Positions 27,020 through 34,076 of a stretch of 64,000 bases of DNA are shown here, piece by piece. A model generated the notes under the pieces. It was not told where the DNA came from. It did not search any database and saw only the letters and a program-made list of their open reading frames with translations. Position 1 is the first letter of the stretch; every line of letters starts with the position of its first letter. Position numbers and translations under genes: made by a program. Origin of the DNA: DATDAW01 sp036524675 (GTDB lineage: Bacteria; Verrucomicrobiota; Verrucomicrobiia; Chthoniobacterales; DASVRZ01). The stretch lies in NCBI GenBank assembly GCA_036524675.1, contig DATDBU010000113.1, positions 62,001 to 126,000 on the forward strand. The letters are read 5' to 3'.

Positions 27020-28180
27020 TCACCGAGAGAACGATTTTGCGAAATCGTCGTCAAGCGCGAGAGTGACCCGTTCCTTCTTGATGAAGCGGGAATCAGCGAT
27101 CTTTTTTTTTAGGAACACTTCGTATTCGGTGCCATCGAGTGGGAGTTGGATGGTGCGGTCCTCGAATATGGAAAGCAGCATGGCGTTCGCCAGTTCCACG
27201 GAATGAATCCCTTCTTTCGCCGGCGAAATGAGTGGGAGGCCGTCCAAAATCGCACCAGCGAAATTTTGCAGGATTCCCACGTGCTGCAACCCGGTGCCAC
27301 CAGCGACCGGAATTCGGACATTCCAAATCGGCGGCTTGCTAAAACGCTCGGGGGTCGTTTCGCAGAAGTCTTTCATGGAGACTTCGTTGCGAGTGAATTC
27401 AATCTGGCCATTCTCGACGACAACACGACCGAGGTCGCCGACGACTTCGAGCCGGTTCGTGCCTGGAGCCTCGCCTGTCGAGGTAACAAATATTCCTGTC
27501 GCTCCGTTTTCGTATTCGAAATAGGCAGTGACATCGTCCTCGACTTCGATGTCGTGATATCGGCCGACCCTGCCAAAAGCGCGGACCTTCGTGGGCATAC
27601 CGAAAATCCATTGCCAGAGATCAAGCTGGTGGGGGCATTGGTTCAACAATACGCCGCCGCCTTCTCCCGCCCACGTCGCGCGCCAGCCTCCGGAGGAATA
27701 GTACGCCTGCGTTCGGAACCAGTCCGTGATGATCCAATTGATCCGTCGGATCGGGCCAATTTGACCGGTTTGGATGAGGTTCCGCAGTTTGATATAGCTG
27801 GGATCCGTCCGTTGGTTGAACATCGCAGCAAAAACCTGGCTGGAATTCGTGTGGGCAGCGATGAGGCGTTCGCAATCCGCTTTGTGCACAGAAATTGGTT
27901 TCTCGACGAGCAGGTGAAGACCAGCCTTCAGCGCTTCAATGCCGATCGTGGTATGCTCATAATGGGGCGTCGCTATCAGAACCGCGTCTACTTCACCGCT
28001 GTGGATAAGCGTCGAACCGTCTGCAAAACGACTGGTCTCTGAAAAATTACGAAATGCCGCCTCATTAGGGTCTGCGACGGCGGCAAGAGTGGTATGAGGA
28101 ATCAGTCCGTCAATGATGGACCGTGCATGAACGGTCCCCATGGATCCAAGGCCAACGATTCCAAATCGGATGTGATTCAT
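27020..28180 (-). CDS. Gfo/Idh/MocA-family NAD(P)-dependent oxidoreductase
   Basis: 386 residues. N-terminal Rossmann fold with F-G-I-V-G-L-G-S-M-G-T-V-H-A-R, the E-K-P-I-S-V-H catalytic-lysine motif near residue 95, and the C-terminal alpha/beta domain (W-A-G-E-G-G-G-V-L-L-N-Q-C-P-H-Q-L-D carrying the usual histidine). Oxidises or reduces a sugar or inositol derivative. Paired with the isomerase/epimerase gene downstream, an arrangement very common in PVC and soil bacteria for carbohydrate breakdown. Substrate unknown. Confidence 0.88.
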   Translation of the reverse strand: MNHIRFGIVGLGSMGTVHARSIIDGLIPHTTLAAVADPNEAAFRNFSETSRFADGSTLIHSGEVDAVLIATPHYEHTTIGIEALKAGLHLLVEKPISVHKADCERLIAAHTNSSQVFAAMFNQRTDPSYIKLRNLIQTGQIGPIRRINWIITDWFRTQAYYSSGGWRATWAGEGGGVLLNQCPHQLDLWQWIFGMPTKVRAFGRVGRYHDIEVEDDVTAYFEYENGATGIFVTSTGEAPGTNRLEVVGDLGRVVVENGQIEFTRNEVSMKDFCETTPERFSKPPIWNVRIPVAGGTGLQHVGILQNFAGAILDGLPLISPAKEGIHSVELANAMLLSIFEDRTIQLPLDGTEYEVFLKKKIADSRFIKKERVTLALDDDFAKSFSR

Positions 28181-28347
28181 TATTCTGGGGCGATGATTCT
28201 CTACAATTAGCTAAATAGTTAATTCTTATACTATTGCCTTATAGACGAAGGCCGAATCTCTTGCAAACGCTCAAAATGCATTGCTCGAGCGGCAGACCTT
28301 GGCATCCCTGTTCCTTACGTGGTTTTGTGCTACGATTGGCGGCTCGA

Positions 28348-29457
28348 ATGCGTTTGCGACATTTAGCTCTGGTTCTGTTCCTTTCCTCGGCGCTCTTCTC
28401 CGTCGCGGCGCCAGCCCAGAATCCGTTTCCTCCCGACTCGGCGACCCCGGAGCCTGAGGCCACACCGATGGCCCTGCCAGAAGTCCCCACAGGGGAGGTT
28501 TTTCAAGTGCGCGATCCTGCGGCGGTTTCCAATTACCGGGTGGATTCCGGTCGCGTAAGATCGGCAGTAAACCGACTCGTGATGGCGGTGACGCATACAA
28601 GCAGCCCCGCCGAAGCATGGCGATCGCTGGTGAAACCGTCCGACCGCGTGGGATTGAAAGTCTCGGCGGCGGGACGGGAGTTGTTTTCGACCCACCCAGC
28701 GATTGTCAATGCAGTCGTTGCAGGTCTGAACGAAGCGGGCGTTCCCTCGAGTCAGATAGTCGTGTGGGACCGTGACGCGAATGATCTGCGAGCCGCTGGT
28801 TTTGTCGAAAGAGCGGGCAGCTACCGCGTCCGTGCCCCTTATCCGGGAAAGGGCTATTCAAAGAAAAATGTCTACGCTTCGATGGTGCTCGGAAAGTTAA
28901 TTTGGGGCGACCTGGACTTTTCACGGCGAAAATCGTTTCTGGAATTGAGCCCCAACGAGAAGATGAACGATAATCTCAGCTCCAGCAGTCATTTTGCCAC
29001 GGTGTTGACCAATGATGTGACGAAAGTCGTCAATCTACCGGTAATGAGCGCTCATGCGTCGTGCGGATTGGCTGGAGCACTTTACAACATGACGATCCCG
29101 AATGTGGACAACTGGCGACGGTTTACGACGGCATTCGGAGAAGCAGACCCGGCGATTGCCGAGATTTATAGTGACCCGGTCGTCTCCAATAAGGTTGTGC
29201 TCAACATAATGGACGGTTTAAGAGCGCAATTCGCCGGCGGACCAGAAGCACAGCCCAATTACCAGGTGGAATTTGGGACAATTTACGCAAGCAAGGATCC
29301 AGTGGCGCTCGACACGGTGGCGCTCAAGAAAATCGATCAGTGGCGCTCGATGGCAAAAATGCGGGCGGCGGCACTGGATGCGACTTACTTGCGGACAGCA
29401 CGCGAGTACGGCCTCGGGAATGCCGGAGGTTCTGTTGTACCGAGGACGGCGCCGTGA
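28348..29457 (+). CDS. Exported DUF362-domain protein
   Basis: 369 residues from ATG 28348, chosen because a signal peptide begins there (MRLRHLALVLFLSSALFSVA). The mature protein matches the DUF362 pattern: K-P-S-D-R-V-G-L-K-V, S-T-H-P-A-I-V-N-A-V-V, V-W-D-R-D, V-V-N-L-P-V-M-S-A-H and A-S-K-D-P-V-A-L-D. Unlike many DUF362 proteins it has no ferredoxin-like C-terminal Cys clusters. Function unknown. The stop overlaps the start of the squalene/phytoene synthase gene (GTGATG), suggesting translational coupling. Confidence 0.75.
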   Translation: MRLRHLALVLFLSSALFSVAAPAQNPFPPDSATPEPEATPMALPEVPTGEVFQVRDPAAVSNYRVDSGRVRSAVNRLVMAVTHTSSPAEAWRSLVKPSDRVGLKVSAAGRELFSTHPAIVNAVVAGLNEAGVPSSQIVVWDRDANDLRAAGFVERAGSYRVRAPYPGKGYSKKNVYASMVLGKLIWGDLDFSRRKSFLELSPNEKMNDNLSSSSHFATVLTNDVTKVVNLPVMSAHASCGLAGALYNMTIPNVDNWRRFTTAFGEADPAIAEIYSDPVVSNKVVLNIMDGLRAQFAGGPEAQPNYQVEFGTIYASKDPVALDTVALKKIDQWRSMAKMRAAALDATYLRTAREYGLGNAGGSVVPRTAP

Positions 29458-30431
29458 TGGGACCGGAAGGTTCAAACGAGGCAGAAAAGAATGCGCTTCT
29501 TGCTTCTGTTTCGCGATCATTCTACTTAACGATCCGCGCGCTTCCGAAACGGCTCAGACATCCAATCCGAACAGCCTATTTGCTGGCGCGGGCGACGGAC
29601 ACAATTGCTGATACACCTCAAGTGGCTGTCGACGAGCGCCTTAAACATCTCCTAGCGGTCAAGTCCTGTGCTTCTCAGGATTCGGACCGCTCAAAGTTGG
29701 TTCAGACAGGTATCGCATTTGGACCGCTTCAAACGAATTCAGCAGAGAAAATACTAATTGCAGGATTACCGGAAATTTTTGCGGATTTTGATCAACTGGA
29801 AGAAGCCGACCGCAAAGATGTTATGACGGTACTGGACCTGATTGTCAGGGGACAGGAGAAGGATTTGACGGCGTTTCGCCATGTTAGAGCACTGCTCGAT
29901 GAAAAAGCGCTCGACGAGTACACGTATCTGGTAGCTGGATGCGTGGGCGAATTTTGGACGCAAGTTTGCTCCAGGAAATTACGATGTTTTTCCCGGGAAC
30001 CCGTCGACCAAATGTTGAGTTGGGGACGCCATTTTGGCCAGGGACTGCAATTGGTGAACATTCTTCGCGACGTCCGAGCGGATTGGGAAAATGGCCGTTG
30101 TTATTTGCCTTTGGGTACGGCCGCATTGGACTCTCAGGACGCAGCACTCATTTATCGTCGCTGGCTTCAGCGTGCTGCGCTCTTGCTCGCTGAAGGCTGG
30201 AGTTATGTTTTGGCGCTAAAAAACTTGCGGCTGCGATTTGCCTGTGCGCTGCCAATCCTGATCGGAATCCGCACACTCAACTTACTAACCAGACAGAACG
30301 CCTTGATTTCGAGGGAACGCGTGAAAGTGGATCGCGACGAAATCAAAAAGATCATGGTTCAAACACTCTTGCGCGCAGGTTCCAACCGATGCCTCGATCG
30401 CTATCGAGCAAAGCTGGCACAAACTCCCTAA
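29457..30431 (+). CDS. Squalene/phytoene synthase family protein
   Basis: 324 residues. First aspartate-rich motif is A-R-A-T-D-T-I-A-D (D48-D52); the second is N-I-L-R-D-V-R-A-D (D205-D209), followed by W-E-N-G-R-C-Y-L-P. Condenses two prenyl diphosphates head-to-head, giving squalene (for hopanoids) or a carotenoid backbone. In the second motif the usual acidic pair reads A-D. The start overlaps the stop of the DUF362 gene. No desaturase or cyclase is adjacent, so the product is open. Confidence 0.85.
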   Translation: MGPEGSNEAEKNALLASVSRSFYLTIRALPKRLRHPIRTAYLLARATDTIADTPQVAVDERLKHLLAVKSCASQDSDRSKLVQTGIAFGPLQTNSAEKILIAGLPEIFADFDQLEEADRKDVMTVLDLIVRGQEKDLTAFRHVRALLDEKALDEYTYLVAGCVGEFWTQVCSRKLRCFSREPVDQMLSWGRHFGQGLQLVNILRDVRADWENGRCYLPLGTAALDSQDAALIYRRWLQRAALLLAEGWSYVLALKNLRLRFACALPILIGIRTLNLLTRQNALISRERVKVDRDEIKKIMVQTLLRAGSNRCLDRYRAKLAQTP

Positions 30432-30433
30432 AA

Positions 30434-31468
30434 CTAATTGCTTCCGTTCAGCCGCAGACTTTCACCGGCAGGCTCCATGGTTAGTCGCTGAAACGGCGAC
30501 GGCCGGTTCTTTTCGCTCGCGGGATGGTCGACGGCAATAACGTTAATCGTCTGAAGTTCGTTGTTCCGAAAGATCTCAACGGGGACAGACTCACCAGCGG
30601 TCAAAAAGAACGAAGCATCCACAAAATCCTCGGGCTGTCGCATCTGGATTTGGCCGACTTTGACTACGAAGTCGCCTTTCTTGAGGCCCGCATCGACCGC
30701 AGGCCCGTCCACATCAAGAACCTCGACACGCGGACGCGCCGCAGGATCGATAGAGGTATTACGGGCAATCGTAATTCCCAAAAAGCCGTGGCGCACTTCT
30801 CCATAACGGACGTAGTCTTCCCGGATTTTCTCCGCTGCTTCGATGGGCAAAACGAAACAGGCTGCGCCATTATCCAAACCGCTAACAAGAATTCCCACGA
30901 CCTGCCCCTGCGTGTTCAGCAATGGAGCACCGCCTTCGCCACGTTGAACCGGCACATTTGCGCGGATGTGGGTGGTGCCGAAATAACGGTTTAGATACTT
31001 AAGATCAAACCCGCCAACCATTCCGAAACTCGGAGAAACCCCGAGATCCATCGGGTAACCAATGGCCACAACAGGTGAAGCAACGTTCAAGTTTCTGGAC
31101 GAACCGATTGGCAAAAACGGCGTCGACCCTTCGATTTTCAGAATGGCAATCCCGCTGCGTTGGTCCGCGACGAGTCGCGTCGCAGGGTATTTACGGTCGC
31201 CAACCTCGACCGTGATATTGTCGGATTCGCCACCGACCGCGTACGCCGTGTAAAGCGTGCCGTTCGGATCAATAAAAAAACCACTCCCGACGCATCGTCC
31301 GTGTCGGTCATCGCCGCGGATGCGCGCAACGGCGCCTTTACTGTTCTCGAAAACAGTTTGGACTTCCTGGCTAATGGAACTAAAGACATCCTGTGCCACA
31401 CAAGGAAGCACGCCGACAAGCACGGCGAGAGTTGCGGATACGAGGATGCGTTTTTTTACTTTTACCAT
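30434..31468 (-). CDS. HtrA/DegS-like pseudoprotease with PDZ domain
   Basis: 344 residues: signal peptide or anchor (about 7-25), trypsin-like HtrA domain (about 35-225), one PDZ domain (about 228-320, G-F-L-G-I and V-D-A-G-L-K-K-G-D-F-V). The fold markers are clear (G-S-G-F-F-I, V-V-A-I-G-Y-P-M, V-V-G-I-L-V), but all three catalytic positions are changed. The histidine motif T-N-x-H-V reads T-A-Y-A-V (74-78), the aspartate in R-S-D-I-A reads R-S-G106-I-A, and the serine in G-N-S-G-G reads G-E-G179-G-A. It cannot be a serine protease by the known mechanism. Last gene of the sigma/anti-sigma operon, 17 bases after the anti-sigma candidate; probably an envelope sensor or scaffold. Confidence 0.88.
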   Translation of the reverse strand: MVKVKKRILVSATLAVLVGVLPCVAQDVFSSISQEVQTVFENSKGAVARIRGDDRHGRCVGSGFFIDPNGTLYTAYAVGGESDNITVEVGDRKYPATRLVADQRSGIAILKIEGSTPFLPIGSSRNLNVASPVVAIGYPMDLGVSPSFGMVGGFDLKYLNRYFGTTHIRANVPVQRGEGGAPLLNTQGQVVGILVSGLDNGAACFVLPIEAAEKIREDYVRYGEVRHGFLGITIARNTSIDPAARPRVEVLDVDGPAVDAGLKKGDFVVKVGQIQMRQPEDFVDASFFLTAGESVPVEIFRNNELQTINVIAVDHPASEKNRPSPFQRLTMEPAGESLRLNGSN

Positions 31469-31485
31469 CAGGGAAGACCGACAAA

Positions 31486-31968
31486 TCAGAAGCTAAACGG
31501 AGCTTCGTAGCTGGCAGGACGAGACTCGAGGATATAACGAGGACGACTATCTTGAATGACGCTGCCTTGATTCATAAACGGCGTATCAAGAGCAGACACA
31601 TCAAGTTGTCCGTTCAAAACCAAGGCGGAAGGCGGGATCACATTGGATACCGGGGCCGAAGGAACGCCAGCATTACCCGAGGAGGCGGTCAACGGATGGG
31701 AGGTCGGCGAACCAATAAAACTATTGATGGCGATGGCTGCCGCCGCAAAGACGCCGAATGTCCCGGCGTAAGCGTATTTCGGAATCGTAATTGCACCCAC
31801 CCACTCACCGACTTTCTCTCTGAGTGCAGCGAAGCCGGTCTTCCGCGACGCTTCCCATCGTTGGCGGCGGTGAAACTCCTTTAAAAAACGTTCTGGATAA
31901 CCAGCAGGCGGCTGTTCATACTTTTTCAGCCGGAGCAGCCTTTGGAGTTCTTTAAAGTCGTCTTCCAT
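31486..31968 (-). CDS. Single-pass membrane protein, probable anti-sigma factor
   Basis: 160 residues from ATG 31968. A charged N-terminal cytoplasmic region of ~65 residues (E-D-D-F-K-E-L-Q-R-L-L-R-L-K-K-Y-E) is followed by one transmembrane helix (Y-A-G-T-F-G-V-F-A-A-A-A-I-A) and a ~75-residue Ser/Pro-rich periplasmic tail ending in F-S-F. The topology and position, 42 bases after an ECF sigma gene and just before an HtrA-like gene, match RseA-type anti-sigma factors. No zinc-binding H-x3-C-x2-C motif is present. Identity rests on context and topology. Confidence 0.65.
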   Translation of the reverse strand: MEDDFKELQRLLRLKKYEQPPAGYPERFLKEFHRRQRWEASRKTGFAALREKVGEWVGAITIPKYAYAGTFGVFAAAAIAINSFIGSPTSHPLTASSGNAGVPSAPVSNVIPPSALVLNGQLDVSALDTPFMNQGSVIQDSRPRYILESRPASYEAPFSF

Positions 31969-32010
31969 GTGCAAATAGGTAGGATCTGGAGCTAATTCTT
32001 TAGGCTACGG

Positions 32011-32697
32011 TTAACGTTTTCGAAACTCTTCAAGATAATTCTGAAGCTGACGGTGCGCATAGAAGAGCCGGGAGCGGACAGTTCCCTCGGATACTCCGAG
32101 GATCTGGCTAATTTCCGCGTGTGGCATTCCCTGTATGTCGAACATAGTTACGACAGCTCTGTGTTCGTGAGACAGCTTCTGCATGGCTTCGTTCAATCTC
32201 TGCTGGAGCTCAAGCAAGTCGTTGTCACGCACGGGGTCAGACGTCGCCGTGAGTTCGATAAATTCCTTGTCGTTCTGCACACCTCCGTCGATGTCGTCAA
32301 GGCTCATATGAAAACGGCGACCCCGCTTCTTCAGAAAATTGATCGTCATGTTAACGGAAATCGAGTGGATCCACGTATAAAAGCTCGATTTGCCTTGGAA
32401 ACCCTGAATGGAGCGGAACGCTTTGGCGAAGATATCCTGCAGCAAGTCGTTGGTATCCTCGTGATTCGACGTCATGTGGTAGACGAGACCGTAAAGACGT
32501 TGCGAATATTTCAGAATCAAAACGTCAAAAGCCTCTGCATCACCCGCTTGTGTCCGGGTCACGAGTTCTGAGTCTTCGACTTGTGCGGGCTGTGCCTCTT
32601 CCATCGGGGTCGCATTCGCCGAGGCGGCAGCGGACTTGGAGATTGTCCGGCGGACCGATGGTTTTCCAGAAAATAGCGAAGAAAGCGTGGCTGTCAT
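32011..32697 (-). CDS. ECF-type RNA polymerase sigma factor (RpoE-like)
   Basis: 228 residues from ATG 32697. Region 2 has F-D-V-L-I-L-K-Y-S-Q-R-L-Y and D-L-L-Q-D-I-F-A-K-A-F, then F-Q-G-K-S-S-F-Y-T-W-I; region 4 has the helix-turn-helix H-A-E-I-S-Q-I-L-G-V-S-E-G-T-V-R-S-R-L. A ~40-residue Ser/Ala-rich N-terminal extension precedes region 2; an ATG at 32604 would remove most of it. The chosen ATG overlaps the stop of an upstream protease-gene remnant (TGATG). First gene of the unit sigma, anti-sigma candidate, pseudo-HtrA, so it likely controls envelope-stress genes. Confidence 0.93.
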   Translation of the reverse strand: MTATLSSLFSGKPSVRRTISKSAAASANATPMEEAQPAQVEDSELVTRTQAGDAEAFDVLILKYSQRLYGLVYHMTSNHEDTNDLLQDIFAKAFRSIQGFQGKSSFYTWIHSISVNMTINFLKKRGRRFHMSLDDIDGGVQNDKEFIELTATSDPVRDNDLLELQQRLNEAMQKLSHEHRAVVTMFDIQGMPHAEISQILGVSEGTVRSRLFYAHRQLQNYLEEFRKR

Positions 32698-32834
32698 CAG
32701 TGCTGGGAGACGTCGGCGCCTGGCAGGTTTAAGATTGTACAAACTTGCGAATAGCTGTTGAGGGTGCTCTTAACGCGCCGTTGAGCCCATAACCCAAGCA
32801 GCAAAGGCATGCCGACGTAAAGGAGCCAAATCAT
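32697..32834 (-). pseudogene. N-terminal stub of a YugP-like zinc metallopeptidase gene
   Basis: 45 codons whose product (MIWLLYVGMPLLLGLWAQRR, then VKSTLNSYSQV and a P-G-A-D-V element) matches the first membrane helix and start of YugP-family neutral zinc metallopeptidases, which usually exceed 220 residues. It stops where the family would continue with its V-A-x-x-I-L helix; the later HExxH region is absent from all frames nearby. The stop codon overlaps the sigma-factor ATG. Either a deletion remnant or a reused leader/coupling peptide. Confidence 0.55.
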
Positions 32835-32937
32835 GCGCTGAATATCGCGGTGGTCGCTCGGAATGCAAATAGCCGGCGCGAACGGCCTACAAAAAGACTC
32901 TCCTTCGGCCGACAAACGACTCTGGATTTGGCAGATC

Positions 32938-34059
32938 TTAGATTTCGAGCTCCTTTGGGAAGCTCGATAGGACTTTGATGCCGGTTTCGGTCACCAACAC
33001 GTCATCCTCGATCCGCACACCGCCCAATCCGTAATAATAAAGCCCAGGCTCGACGGTAATGACTTGCCCGGGCTTGAAAACGGTCTTCGTAAAACGCGGA
33101 ACTTCGTGAATCTCCAGCCCCAAACCATGGCCAGTTCCATGAAAAAATCCACTCCAGCGCCCGTTCTTCACTTCGGTAGGATAGCCATGATCCCTGAACC
33201 ACGCCTTCAACTCATCCTGCAGCGAGCCGCCATCCACCCCGGGTTTCATGCGATCCAGAACAAATTTCTGACCTTCAAGAACCGTATTCCAGAGCTTCCG
33301 CTGAGCGCTGTTTGCTTTTCCGCGGATCACGGTGCGCGTAAGATCCCCAAAAAAACCGCTAGCCGCATCCCGGGGAAAAATATCGAGGATAATCAGTGAA
33401 TTCGCTTTCAGCGGACCGGAGCCGCGCTCATGTGGATCGCATGCTTGATTTCCACCGGCAACGATCGTGTTGGCCGGATGACCGCCGGCCCGCAAGATCG
33501 CGCTATCGATCTCAGCGCGAAGAAGTTCCGACGTAAGTTTGGTGCCGTTCCACTGCAAAACGTTGCCTTTTCCTGGCTCAGAAGCCTTGAGCACTTCGAT
33601 CCCGCGAGCCATGCCAGCTTCGGTGATCGCAATTGCCCGTTGCATCTTTTTAACTTCCGCAGCTTTCTTGAATTCGCGTTCCTCGAAAAAGAGGCCGTCC
33701 TTTGCGACCAGTTCCACTCCCTGCTCTGCCAGACATTGCGCCAATCCGAGCGGAAAATCCGATGGGACCTCAGCCCGTTTTACCCGGCGCGCTTTGAGAA
33801 AGCCGACAACCGTCTCCTTGAAAACCGGTTCAGGGCCTTTAGGGCGCAGTTTCTTGTTCAACTCAGAAAGCGAAACGATTTCTTCCACCTTCGCGTCGCG
33901 CCGACCGCGATCGATCTCAAGATCGCTCAGAATAATCACCCTACGGCCATTTTGTTCGAGAAAAACAATCGGATCGCTCACGTGAAACTGAGTCGCATAC
34001 AACAAGTCGGCGGAGGTTTCACTCGAGGCGACAATCAGTTTCGGAAGAGGCTTGGGCAT
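32938..34059 (-). CDS. M24-family Xaa-Pro aminopeptidase
   Basis: 373 residues from ATG 34059 (upstream codons are shadow sequence inside the prolyl oligopeptidase gene). The creatinase-like N-terminal domain is short. The C-terminal pita-bread domain carries the five metal ligands: Asp in L-I-I-L-D-I-F, Asp in G-F-F-G-D-L-T-R-T, His in G-T-G-H-G-L-G, Glu in T-V-E-P-G and Glu in R-I-E-D-D. Removes N-terminal residues before proline. Follows the prolyl oligopeptidase gene by 17 bases, forming a proline-peptide degradation pair. Confidence 0.9.
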   Translation of the reverse strand: MPKPLPKLIVASSETSADLLYATQFHVSDPIVFLEQNGRRVIILSDLEIDRGRRDAKVEEIVSLSELNKKLRPKGPEPVFKETVVGFLKARRVKRAEVPSDFPLGLAQCLAEQGVELVAKDGLFFEEREFKKAAEVKKMQRAIAITEAGMARGIEVLKASEPGKGNVLQWNGTKLTSELLRAEIDSAILRAGGHPANTIVAGGNQACDPHERGSGPLKANSLIILDIFPRDAASGFFGDLTRTVIRGKANSAQRKLWNTVLEGQKFVLDRMKPGVDGGSLQDELKAWFRDHGYPTEVKNGRWSGFFHGTGHGLGLEIHEVPRFTKTVFKPGQVITVEPGLYYYGLGGVRIEDDVLVTETGIKVLSSFPKELEI

Positions 34060-34076
34060 AAAAAGCGTGTCTTTTA

